NCBI GenBank assembly: GCA_025617375.2
Contig: JAMYGW020000001.1
Span: 3,038,001-3,102,000 of the forward strand
Direction: 5' to 3'
DNA length: 64,000 nt
DNA from: Acarospora socialis
Taxonomy: Eukaryota; Ascomycota; Lecanoromycetes; Acarosporales; Acarosporaceae
The notes under the pieces: model-generated
What the model was told of the DNA's origin: nothing
The model's database searches: none
Seen by the model: the letters and a program-made list of their open reading frames with translations, nothing else
Shown here: in pieces, positions 1 through 10,985 of the stretch
Numbering within the stretch: the stretch's first letter is position 1
How the letters are laid out: every line of letters begins with the position of its first letter
Program-made: the position numbers and the translations under genes

Positions 1-649
1 ATCAACACGGTCGGCTCCATGTCTCCCTCTAGATTCTGTTCTGCCGCTCTTATCTCCTGCCAGTTCTTCCGTCCAGGCTGACCACCGTGCGCGACTCCAT
101 GCGGCCTCCTTGCACGAATCGTCTCTTCATGACCCTTGAGCTCGTGCATGGTCGTGAAGAGTGTGAATGCTTCCATTTGCCGCCATCCTTTTGATCCTGT
201 AGAAGTCTCATAAACCCTCGACCTCGGCCGACATCGGTCTCGACCGTGAGGAAGCTCTGCACGCAGATGACCTTCCCAGAAAAGTCCACGGCGGAGACAC
301 TGGGAGCACGGAGTTGGCTGCTTGAGTCGATCTCAACGGCGTGCAGGCGTACTCCCTTCGGCGCTTTCTTGAGGAAAGCCACTATTTTCTCGGGGCCGTT
401 GAACGTGTGGTAGTTCCATGACAGGCAGAGTTGATCACGCCAATAAGACTCTTTGAGGAAGAGCTTCTCCAGACCGGAGAAGTCGCTGCCCTTCAGGACA
501 TCGTTGAAGGAGGTGATCCATTCCTTTGCAACTTTCTCGACATCCACAGGTTTAGACGTATCGGGGCTCGGATAGTTTGCCGCCGTGAGATAATTTGAGC
601 CAGGTTCCACACGATTGTAGGAAGGTGTTTGAACAGCTGCTGTGGCCAT
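1..649 (-). pseudogene. Flavin-containing monooxygenase-like gene, N-terminal part, frameshifted and cut by window edge
   Basis: The product resembles fungal FAD/NAD(P)-dependent monooxygenases that carry an NTF2/SnoaL-like N-terminal domain. The ATG is at 649. Residues 35-160 (KEWITSFNDVLKGSDFSGLE, later LCLSWNYHTFNGPEKI) look like that domain. The family normally continues into a linker with ELKGHEE and RRPHGVxHG. Both are present here (HELKGHEET, RRPHGVAHGG) but in the next frame, so one base appears to be missing near 169-172, just after GGKWK. No GT-AG intron fits there. After the lesion the correct frame runs open to the window edge, so the FAD-binding core lies outside. The family call rests on my recognition of these motifs. 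The lesion could be a true pseudogene mutation or a sequence error. Confidence 0.6.
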
Positions 650-1722
650 CTTGAGATAATCTGTGATACAGATTTGGGAGGAGAAGAAGAGAACAGAATT
701 TACTTCAACGTAACAATAGAACCAATGAAGACGTATATGAAAGAACGAACAAGATCGTCACCGCGCGGATAGAAGGAAAAGTGCGACATATCTCCCCTCC
801 GCATCCGCATCGTGCCCAAGTCAGTCCCCGCACCCAACCTCTAGCTCGATCGTCCTTTTAAGGTAGTGTGGGGTCGAAGAGATGAACTTCCCCGGATTCC
901 AGAAGCTGATGCTCGCCTCACCTACCGCATTGGCCAGAACGTCCATACTTAGCAAGTGTTCCGCTTATCCGCCTGAGATCGGGTTCTGAGGATCTCTTGG
1001 TCCTCGATTGGTTTATCAATTGCTTTCCTACATGATCGGAACTGATGCTATTTGATGATCTGTAGTAGACAAGCATCCAACAGAGGGGCTATAGGAGTCT
1101 CGCCCGGTGATCAGCACTCGGAATCGTTGAAAAGAGCCTTATCCGATGACTTCTGCAGTAAATGTTATTGATGTACTTGTCACTTGTACTCTACTACAAC
1201 GTACCCTTACCTGGGTACTCGTACTTCAATGGCATACATGCGACAAGTAACATCCTTCTTTCTACAAGTACTCATGGATGGAATGAATATCATGCCGAAG
1301 CTCTAACTGTATATAAGCGCTCGGTCTCTGTGTAGATACAGTCCCGCCTAATTACCATTTCCCCTAGATAGATGTAACATCTATAGATCGAGCAAAGAAC
1401 AAAGAAGTATTGTGCGTTTCGAAACGAATATCTTCAAACCTCCAAAGCCGAATCATCTCGCGCCGGCGCACGTAATCAACGCTTCAACAAGCCAGGCAGC
1501 GTCGAGTTCCAGCTCGGAAGACCCGTGCTCGTACCGGAACTAGAATCAGAACCGAAACCGGAACCTATGTACAAGAATTGTTCATCCACATACATACAAC
1601 TTCCACCTCTTCCTCTGACTTTCCCCTCCTCTTCGATTTCCTTCTCTTGTCTTCGTTGACCGTGACAATGGTGGGAGCGCGGGAAAGAAAGAGGTCTAAT
1701 AGACGGAAGTGAGGAAGAGTGC
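650..1722. other. Intergenic region between two minus-strand genes
   Basis: No coding frame is credible here. It holds the promoter side of the monooxygenase-like gene (650-1100) and the 3' side of the GH128 gene. A good TATA box, GTATATAAGC, lies on the plus strand at about 1309-1318, but no plus-strand reading frame follows it. Open frames at 1476-1748 are short and arginine/serine-rich, as expected of non-coding frames. Confidence 0.5.
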
Positions 1723-2756
1723 TCACGCACAGACTTGAGAATATGCATTCAGGAGGGCCGTCGCGGAGCCGTCGGGGTTGGTGAGCGAAGGGTTGCATTG
1801 GGCGGGATTGTCTTTGTGGACCGGGCCCTGTACGCGTGAAGGGTCAGCCTCAGCTTCGAACGGGAACCATACGTAAGGGCAGAAGCCATACCCATTCCCC
1901 ACAGTTCCAGAAGATCTTGTCGACATATCCCGATGCCGCAGCCCACGTAACGACGGTCTGCATCCATCCAATAACCCCACCCTGATCCAACGTGCATCCC
2001 ATACTCGGGTCACACGCAGGCGCCAGCTCCGTGATCCACAGCCTCTTGGATGGATAAGAATTGTGCACGCCGATGATCTGATTAATCGCCTCCTGCGGAT
2101 TGGGCTTGTACACGTGCAGAGAGATGATGGGAATCCTATCGATGCAGCCCGGGCAATTAGCGAAGAAGTCGGACAGGTAGTTACTCCCGGTGAACGCGAC
2201 GGCAGGCGAGATAAACTGCGTCCTTGTGGGTGTGTGGATGAGGTCATTTAGAGAGGCGGCAGCGTCGAGGGCCCGCGTCACCGGCGTGTAGCCCATGTAG
2301 CTGTAGTCGGGCTCATTGAAAAGCTCGAGATAGGTCGGTGGATTGACCGAAGTGACGAGCGCTTTGGCGGCGGGCACGTCCTGCGGGTCCATGGCGATGC
2401 GGATCTGGGCCGCGTCGACGGCGCCCGAGACGGCTGGATTGCCGTACGTCGGGGATTGGGAGAGCGGGTTGATGGTGAAGCCAACTGCAGAAACCGTGTT
2501 AGTATACTCGGGTTTTTGGGGAGTTGGTAAAGACGGCGAACGGAATGGGGCATCACGTACTCCAGTTGGAGACACCATGGCTCGATATCGTATTCCAGCG
2601 ATTCGAGACGTCGCCCTGACCGGGCATGTTCGTGTTGAAGACGGCATTACGGAAACCGGGCGGACATGAGACTTGCTGACGCTTCGTGCCGAGAGGCGTC
2701 GCCGTAACCAGCGCCAGAGGGAGAGAAACGAAGGAGAAGAATTGGAAGGACTTCAT
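1723..2756 (-). CDS. Secreted GH128-like (Asl1-type) glycoside hydrolase
   Basis: Predicted secreted beta-glucanase of the GH128/Asl1-like family, which acts on fungal-type beta-1,3-glucan. I read three exons: 2561-2756, 1892-2484 and 1723-1827. The introns, 2485-2560 (GTACGT, branch CTAAC, CTGCAG) and 1828-1891 (GTATGG, ACAG), keep the frame and give about 297 aa. The start is a strong signal peptide (MKSFQFFSFVSLPLALVTA). Family signatures in order are a WNTISSHGVSNW region, LELFNEPDY (likely acid/base Glu), IPIISLHVY, LWITELAPAC (likely nucleophile Glu) and a C-terminal CNPSLTNPDGSATALL. Four or more cysteines fit an extracellular fold. A TATA box lies about 100 nt upstream. The second intron donor is the least certain part. 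Confidence 0.85.
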
Positions 2757-5227
2757 GATTGAAAGAATGTGAATGGGACGCTCTCGTGGTTCCTGACCCG
2801 GAATGTCTTTTCGTAGAATTCAATGCATCTGGGAGGTGCTTGGCAGCCACACCAGGTTTATATATGAAGGAATTAGAAAGAGACATAAAAGGGTATAATC
2901 TTTAGCCCGGTTGATGACACGGCATCTCTGAAACTGGAAACGATGAAGGTGTATTCAAGAAATTATGAGAACCAAAAGGGTACTTAGTACAGGAGATTCG
3001 GACTACACAGCATGATCGTCCTGATTTTCAGGGCGCGGCTTAAATTAAGATAACATACGGAGAGATATTGAAACGTGGTGGAGATCGTCGACCAGCATGA
3101 CGCCGGGCTTTGGTAAGTGATAGAGATGGCAAAACACGGCATCTCATTCGCCCCCATTGGCTGAAGGTAATGGCCACGCGGGCAGGAAGGTCGACTGCGT
3201 AAGCTTGTGTGATGATCAGACGGCGCGATGCCTGAAGACGGAAGGTTGAGTGAGTTCGACGAGGTCGATCTGAAACGGGGGTTGAGGTACTTTGGTACTT
3301 TCGTGTCAATGATTCGAACGGGTATAAAAGTCGAGGTTCAGGTACACGGGCGGCTGTCAGTGGTGAGACCAGGTACCTATTCATCTTACTTCAAAGCATG
3401 TAAGAGTACTTCTAGGACTGCCCCATATATGTGATTCAATCTTCGGGCATACATCCGACAACATCACCAATGGCGTGTATTTCACCGCCAGTATCTGCCA
3501 CGTCCGCACTTGGATCTTCCTTACTTGTAATGTGCTTCTCATATGCTTCAGCAATTGACCGAGAGTGACCTCATTTCGACTGCAGAATCTCAGGCCAAAG
3601 ACACAATGTTTACGATATTGGCGGGGCTTTCGCCCCAGCGCTTGTCATGCTGTGATACTTCTCAGGATGTTGCATTGGCGGCTACCGTACCTGAGACCCT
3701 TCCGAGACTGTGACGAAATTGCAAAGCTAGTCAAGTGGGTATCTTTTGACGTAAGATTGGATTCTACGGAGTACATAAGTTAAGATTGTCAACCGTGGTG
3801 GCGCAGTCTTGGAGTGTGACTGTTGTTTCTAGGTTGATGCTTACCTACTCATACCTATGTTAAGATCTACAAGAGGAGTTATACACCTCTGTAGCGCTAG
3901 GGCAGAGCTTCCAATCGAGAATGCGGCAGATCTTGATCTACACTGTGACCGCTTCAGTCCTGTCTAATGGGACCGGTCTTTAGTCTCCGTGTTTCTGTAA
4001 CGCCCTAACGTCGGCGAGTAGAGGTTGACACGTGCGATCGTACCTACCATCACCGCCGTTGAGCAGAGGTATTGATGTCATAACCGCCTTATCTCAGGCT
4101 GTTTCCCGAAAACGTGCTCTACGCGCTCGGAGGATGATCCCAAGTGCATCTGGAACCGAGGCACGTCGTGGTAACGGCTGGAGTGCAGAAGCCGTGAAGA
4201 ATGAACCGAGTTTGATGTAAGACAGATATACCGCTAGCAGCCAAGATATCAGTCATGGCACAGAGTTTGGACCATATCGGATACTTTGATCTCCGAAGTT
4301 GGAACTGCTGAAAACATGGAGATGGTCCTCTCTGCGGTGTTGTTGAGCGGGCCCCGCTTTGTGTCGGTTGTTCCGAGTGGTTTCCAGAAAAACGGGCGCG
4401 AACGGGAGTCGATAGACTGCCCTACACAGGCAGTTGTTTGATTGGATCGTGGAAACAGGTGTCCCTCGCCTCGCTGACATGCTCGGTCAATAGTCTGAGT
4501 TGGGGTATCGCTCCGGTTTCAAAGGCTGCCGCTATAGGGGTTCCTTAGGTGCCCTCCTCCCGGCTTGGGGTTATACATATCGACTTCAATGATCGTCTCC
4601 GACGTTACCGCCACTCCCTGCCCCGGATCTCTACACGGATCTGCTTTCGCCATCTAGTACGCTGTTGCCCGCGATAGCCCGAGCGACCAGATCTTCTCGA
4701 GTGCCTGCTGGGCATAACTGGCTTTGAGGCATAGATTCTCCGTCAGTACACGGGACACGGCATGACGCCGTCTCCGAGGCCGAGCTTGGAAGCACTGACG
4801 GCTGTTTCGATCTATGACGACGAGGAGTGTGATTGCTCTGATGTTCGAAAGATCGAGTTGCCGCTGAGTTGAGATGTTTGTACGAGAAACCCTGCTTGCT
4901 AACCTACTGTGTATAGCGTTGCCTGGAGCTTGGGGTGACCTTCTAAAAAATCCTAAACTCGATGGCGTCAAGGACCAGCTCTGCTTAGTTTATCAACAAT
5001 GGTTGTCTGAGGTTGATCCGTCAGTACGTTAGCTGATTTTTGGGAATGATTGGGAAGATCATATACAAATGTGAGTAAATAGGTAGATTGGAGACTTTCA
5101 TGAATACGTTTTACGCTACATAAACACAGATGAACATCCGAGAAGCTTGCTCTATTTTGATGATTCGATCTTTCTTGAACATCATCTCACTGCACGAGAT
5201 ACCTTATTTCTGCCAGTGTTCCCGTGA
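2757..5227. other. Long intergenic region
   Basis: About 2.5 kb between two minus-strand genes with no supported gene. Open frames of 60-115 codons occur on both strands (for example 3040-3384 and 4654-4971) but have arbitrary composition, no recognisable motif and no paired splice sites. I see no repeat structure. Confidence 0.5.
2857..2868 (-). promoter_or_regulatory. TATA box of the GH128-like gene
   Basis: On the minus strand the sequence reads CATATATAAACC, about 100 nt upstream of the start at 2756. The position and sequence fit a fungal core promoter. Confidence 0.5.
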
Positions 5228-6590
5228 CTATGAGCCCTTAATGAAAGCGACACCTGAATGACATTTAGGTCAGCATACGTACGTGCATCTTATGGTACGT
5301 CAATGAAAGGAAAGTCATACCCTTCGCTATGTTCTTCTTCAAGTCCGTCAAGCAGTTATCCAAAAGCTTCTGCTCATAATTAGTGACCTTGCCGACGGGG
5401 TGAATCTTCTCCACGCCATTTGGTCCGAGCTCGACTTTCGACGCGAAGAAATCGACACCCTGGTCTTTGTACAGAGGGCTGTCCACGAAGGTCGGTTCGA
5501 TGACGCCCTTCTCGCCTTGAGCGGCCTTCAACAAGCTCTCGGCGAACCGGGCGCCGGCCATGGCCATTGAAAGGGTTGCGGACCCCGCTCCACCTTTTGC
5601 CTTGACGACTTCGTCACCTCCGAACTGCACCCGGTTAACGTATTCGTCGAGCGTAGCGCCGGAGACATCTGGGTGGTTGGACTGTGAGAGAAGAGGTACG
5701 ATGGTAACGCCAGAGTGACCGCCGACGACTGGAACATTCTCGTCCGCCGGGTCGGTGTTCTTGATTTCCGAGATGAAGCGAGAGGCACGAACGACATCAA
5801 GAGTGGTGACACCGAATAGGCGCTTAGGATTGTAGGCGCCCTGGGCTTTGAACACCTCCGCGCAAATTGGGACCGTGGAGTTGACCTGTTTCCGTCAGTA
5901 TGAATTCGCATTTTAGAAGATAGCGTTGAGAGTCTTGTCGTACCGGATTCGAGATGACGAGGATGTTGGCATCCGGCGCAGACTCGGCGGCAGCCTTGGC
6001 CAAATCCCGGACGATGGATGCGTTGGTGTTGAATAGATCTGTATACAAACTCAGCGAGGCTGATTCAATCTCTCACCCTTCTTATTTATTCATACCGTCG
6101 CGAGTCATGCCAGGCTTGCGAGGGACACCGGCGGGGATGAGCACGATCTCTGCGCCGTTGAGAGCATCTCTGAGCGACGATGGTGTCGGCTCGTAACCGG
6201 TGACCTTGCTCTTGGTGTTGATATGACTGATGTCGGCGGCGACACCTGTGAAGATAGAACATTAGATACTGGTGGAAGTATCGTCCAGTAATGTTATGAT
6301 TCACAGACCTGGAGCTCCGCGGATATCGTACAGGGCAAGCTCAGTCACCCTTGGGTTGAGCTTCATCAAAAGTGACAATGGCTGTCCAATCCCTCCAGAT
6401 GCTCCAAGCACTGTGACTTTCGACGCCTAGAGCGATTGAAGTCAGCATTGGGGTCGTACCAGATATTTGTCGTATCGGTCATTGCGCCATTTATGTAAAG
6501 AAAAAGTTTGGTAGACCTCCGTACCTGTCTTGCGGAGACGGAGAAAGCTCTGCGCTGGCATGCGCCATATAGTTGACGAGAGGCAAACAT
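5228..6590 (-). CDS. Mitochondrial malate dehydrogenase (NAD)
   Basis: Catalyses the reversible oxidation of malate to oxaloacetate with NAD in the TCA cycle, in the mitochondrial matrix. Six exons are resolved: 6525-6590, 6309-6426, 6096-6245, 5944-6038, 5321-5885 and 5228-5253. All five introns (98, 63, 57, 58 and 67 nt) are GT-AG and keep phase, giving 339 aa, the usual family length. The N-terminus [17 protein letters not shown] is a typical targeting peptide. The NAD loop [11 protein letters not shown], the substrate-binding arginine segment [24 protein letters not shown] and the catalytic histidine segment [14 protein letters not shown] are all intact. The last exon is only eight codons plus stop (GVAFIKGS) and is easily missed. 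I chose the ATG at 6590 because it opens the targeting peptide; an in-frame ATG lies seven codons upstream. Confidence 0.97.
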
Positions 6591-8179
6591 TTTCGCACTA
6601 CTGTAATACAAAGAGTAAACGTGTGTAGTTGTTTAAATGAAGATGAGTTGAAGAGGTCGGTCAAAGTCGAGGGAGACAGGGAGATGACCTTTTAGCTCGG
6701 CGAGCTACGGAGCAGCGGCTCCATCTCGCGCTACACAAAAGAGCCGCAACACATCAACTTCAGCTGAGATACATGTAGTCTGCAATGTCTACTCGTACGA
6801 CATTTTGATACAGGTATAAATGACATCCGTTACCAGTTCGTTGTTCATACCTCTGATGACTTCAAGCATTGTGATGTGGAAGGCGCACTACCATGGTTGT
6901 GTTTTGCTCATGAGCAACCCTCTTGTTTCCTTTTTACTAACGACACAATCTTTGCTGCTGTTTCTCTTGCATTCTGGCTGAGCACATGCTGTCATCTAGA
7001 CATGCCTGCCCCGTCAAGACTGTCATTCAAACTAGTCTTGTTGCTTCTAATCACGCTCAATGGATACAGTTAATGTTCTTCTGTACCACGAAAGCTTGAA
7101 GGAAGGGTTTTTACACCCGACTGAAGATGGCCCATACGGAGAACCTTGCTTCTACGCTTGACCAGCGCCAGACATAACACAAGAAGAGCCATTCTATATA
7201 ACAATGGGTCCGAGCTAAGATTCTCCTCACGTCATTACACTTATATTCGCAGGTATTTGCTCAGTCTCAGCAGTACATCTTGAATGCTCGGATTTCCCTA
7301 AGCATCTTATTCAGTACAATTCTCTCTCTCCGCAGCTCAACGCTTTCTCGGCATTGCTTTAATGTCTGCGGAAGATGTTCGTGCGGCAACCCTTTCTTAA
7401 GCATAGCATCAGCGATGACCCGAAGTGCTAATCGTAGAAAGGGGGACAACAAGTATATTATGCCATTCCGGAGTAGTCAGAGAGAGGAGTGCAAAACGGA
7501 ACAGCGGCCACGGTATCTGGAGCAGATTCTGCCTTCAGGAGCTTTGTTTGTTGTTCATCGCTGACTCGTCCGAACCACAATATAAGCAGCCCCTGCTCTA
7601 ATAAAACCTAGTCACCCCTCGGCAGCCTGCGGGTCTGTTTCAGGACCCAGGTAATCTACAAGAGGAGTGAGGAGCATCCGGCCGAAAATGTTAGGCTTTC
7701 CCAGGCCTGCGTGTGAATGTCACCAAGGCAAAGCCCAAGGCGGACACCAGCCCTGGCAGAGACCCGAACCCGTGATGAATCGTGAAAGGATTCGACACCT
7801 TGAGCATGCTCATGAGTAAGCCCAATCTATCGTCATAGGGGCCGACCGTTCCTCGCAGAACGGCCCCCACACAGCAAGGCTATCGATAATAATAGCTGCG
7901 GTGTAACAGTGCGGGTAAGGCGGTGCAATAAACGTTGCACTCCCACAGCCCCAAATGTTGACAGGCTCTGAAAGACATTGTACTTGACATTGAAGAATTT
8001 CAGTGCTTCTGGCGCCAGCGAGGCCCAAGGACCTAAATATATACCTTTCCACCTCTCGATATTTGAGACTACACAGGCAACAGAATTTCAGAAAACACAG
8101 TCGAATCTTTGCAGCGCCTGTTCAGCCTGTAGGGATCGCACAGCCCACGCCTTAGTATTGAACCTCTACGCTCCTCAGT
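6591..8179. other. Intergenic region, divergent promoters
   Basis: About 1.6 kb between the minus-strand MDH gene and a plus-strand membrane-protein gene. No frame here looks coding. A TATA-like TAAATATATACC at about 8033-8044 fits the promoter of the downstream plus-strand gene. Confidence 0.45.
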
Positions 8180-9338
8180 ATGCCTCGCCACGCTTTCTCT
8201 GTGTTCGGTAAGACTGTCATTCCGCAAACTCATGTACGCTGAGCTAAAGTAATATATAGTTGGCTTTACTCTTTGTCTTGGCCTATCTCAATCCTATGCT
8301 GAACAGTTCAGCCACTGGTATAGCTTTTACTCCAATACACTACTCCTCGTCACAGGTCCAAAGTGTTACCCTTATTATACCGCCGCGAAAAATATGAAAT
8401 TGGACGGGGAAAGCAGTGTTTGTAAGGAAATGGTGACATGTCTCTTGAAAAATACAGACGACTGTGACAAAGCCGACATGCAATCAGCAATGGTTATACT
8501 TGGGCTGTTGCCGACCGTCCTCACCTACGTTGGCCCTACGGTTGGAGAATTGGCCTTGATTTCTGCCCGCCGGCCTGTCCTTGCGGTCTTCCTCGCCTTA
8601 GGCGCGCCGGCCGTCTTTGCAACCCGACCATTCGAGTACAACAACCCAAGGGAGAGCTTAAAGAACCATGTTGGAAATTTCGTCTTACACAAGCAGACTC
8701 CATTCAGGGCTGCTCTAATAACTACCGCACAGTATATCCTACTGTCCTTGGCCGTTACTAACTGTCTGCTTAACTCATTGCAGCTGGGCAACTCGACTAT
8801 ATTGAGTTGGAAATGCTTATGGTCTTATCTACAGCTGGGATGGAATTTCATGCCTTTGGCTCCTCATCTCTGCGCTGCTCTTTCATTACGGTGTTCCAAG
8901 GTCAGTCTCATTAAACAAATTTCTATGAATATTAAAGCATTCAAGGAATTGACCGGAAAGAGTACCGTTATTAATACATATTTATTCCAGACCTATCGTC
9001 GCTTAAGCCCGGAGGGTAGACCAGCAGGGAACTTTTCCAAGCTCTTAGGATGGCTTTGGAATGAAGCACAGCCATCAGCGAATCATGCTTAGCTTGAGTT
9101 CGATACTGGTATGCCTGAGGGAAAAATAGCTGTTTGCCTTAATTCGGCTGCAGTAATGCTCGCATATGCTCATTGGATTTTTGGGACTCTGGTGTTTTCA
9201 TCGACGCTGTTCATTGGGACCCTGGATGCCTTAGGCGTTATCGCAAGGTATCTAAGCTCAGCCCTAGTCTGTCGAATGATCATACTTGTCGAACTCGCTG
9301 GTATGAGAGGCGTGGAAGAAGCCGAGACTGCTTGGTAA
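8180..9338 (+). pseudogene. Multi-pass membrane protein of an unnamed ascomycete family, with an in-frame TAG
   Basis: The conceptual product has several hydrophobic helices and motifs I associate with an unnamed Pezizomycotina family: CYPYYTAAKNM, MVILGLLPTVLTYVGPTVGE, LLSARRPVL-like and LNSLQLGNSTILSW. The C-terminus has WIFGTLVFSSTLFIGTLDAL, then CRMIILVELAGMRG. The main exon begins about 8356 after a 3' splice site, with an upstream exon at about 8260-8319. A first exon from ATG 8180 (MPRHAFSVF) is likely but its phase does not fit cleanly. A TAG at 9090-9092 splits the frame, which then resumes in the same register, so the ancestral codon may have been CAG. An in-frame, stop-free segment at 8901-8990 has GT-AG ends and may be a 90-nt intron. 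The function is unknown. Confidence 0.6.
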
Positions 9339-9631
9339 TTGAGCGTTGGACGGGAGAAGGGATGGCCTGGGAGGTATTGGCAGACTAATTACTTGTTGTT
9401 GTGATTGGAAATATACCAAGGTCAACTAGAGCCAATATTGAGGGAGCCACTTCTGACTCCCACCTTTTGCACCTTTGGACTCTCCGCATTGACGACGCTG
9501 TTTTTCTCTCCATGACGATAATCTCCACAGGGTACCAACCAGGTACAAAAGAGCTCTTTCCCTTCTGAGTCATCCAGCTCGACTTCATACTCTTCTTCAT
9601 CATTGTTACATCTGTCACTGTACAGGATTTT

Positions 9632-10189
9632 TTGCAAGACAGCTCAGGGGTAAGTGTACCGCTTTCATCAGACAATCTGTACCAGAAAGTAAATCTGGGC
9701 CTGACCAAAGCAAACAGTTTCAACATCCTCATGCTCACCTTCTGCTGCACCTGTGTCCTCCTTGACATAGTCGAGATTGTTTCTCTTTGCTGCAGGGCAA
9801 CTGAAGCCACTTTTCTGTTTGATTTCTCAAGTCATCAAGGTGACACTCTGGCTGGTCCTCTTCATCATTGCCATGATTGGCATAGCAGACTATGCCTCAA
9901 CCCATAGCTCTTGCGCGACAATGTCGGTACCAATCATTGTTGTCATCTATACAATTACTTTGTACGCAACCGATCTTGCCTCTCAACGATTCCTTTCTCC
10001 TCAGCCCCTTTGGTTGATTTCCATCCTAGACTCTCATTCGTCGCAACCTTCCTCTACGCATCAATCCCCCTCGACCGTGCAGACCGCACATACGGCTCCC
10101 CTCTGTATCAAGATCCTTCTCTTCTGTACAGGGCTGACAAGGAAGTTTCCCAGTGGGGCACCGACCCATTCAGGGATGTTGGACGGTAG
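9632..10189 (+). pseudogene. Small tetraspan-type membrane protein, frameshifted
   Basis: It resembles small four-helix membrane proteins common in ascomycetes. One frame gives ILMLTFCCTCVLLDIVEIV up to about 9780. The next frame then gives LFAAGQLKPLFCLISQVIK, followed by VTLWLVLFIIAMIGIA. The join needs one base fewer in the T run at 9779-9782. A third frame supplies a plausible tail (FVATFLYASIPLDRADRTYG, ending WGTDPFRDVGR at 10189), presumably after an intron I could not place in phase. The N-terminus is unresolved. It lies about 300 bp downstream of another damaged membrane-protein gene on the same strand. I cannot name a function. Confidence 0.45.
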
Positions 10190-10985
10190 AAAGAGTTAGA
10201 GGGCGCTAAGTGTACCTGTTGAAGAGACCTGGAGACCTGCTCTGCCAGCTTCTCATTCCAGCGGCGAAAGCTACCTCTCCTGGCCTGTGGAGTGTTTTTA
10301 TTGGGTTTGGGCGAGTAAAACCTGAGCTCATGTGTCTTGAGGACTCTGCGAGAAGGTTTGCTATAACTATACACCGACTAATGGAAAAACCTACAAATCA
10401 AACTTCTCTGAACATCCTTTTGGAAGTTCTGACCTGCAGCATAAACTCCATTTACAGATGAAGAAAAGCTGCAGTCAATGTAGTTATAGCTATACATCGA
10501 ATGGACACTGGGTGAGAAACAAATGACCATCCCTATTTCAAATACGAAGATACGCAAAGGCAAGGAAAGGAATGATTTCAAAAATACCTCTATAGAGCTC
10601 CCTAGCTTCTTGAGCTTCCTGTACTTTCTTAGGCTGTTTGTGCTTTCTGTGCTCTCTGTGCTTTGTATATTCTATGCTTTAACAGGTGTCTTTGATGCTT
10701 CCTTGAACTTCCACTATCTTGTGCTTTCAGACTTTTTCGTACTGGTGCTTCAGAGTTTCTGAATTCTCTTCTGCTTTTTTGCACCTTACACTCATATGTA
10801 GCTTTACTGTATGAAGGAGAAATTGACCCCATGTTGGAGCCAGAAAAAGTGATGATTTTTTTTGTCTATGATATGAATGACACAGAGTTTTTCCGGGCAC
10901 TGCAGCTCCATATAAAGAGGGTGCCCGCTCATAAAGGCAACCAGCATACAACGATGTGAACCACTCCTCAGTGAACCGCAACAAG
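10190..10985. other. Intergenic region with pyrimidine-rich stretch
   Basis: No supported gene. At about 10610-10790 there is a degenerate run of TTTCTGTGCTC-like units on the plus strand, giving T/C-rich low-complexity DNA. A TATA element, CATATAAAGAGGG, at about 10909-10921 precedes the putative gene starting at 10986. Confidence 0.45.

Noticed and set aside
3040-4971. Several 60-115-codon frames on both strands
   Set aside because: Arbitrary composition, no splice partners, no recognisable motif.
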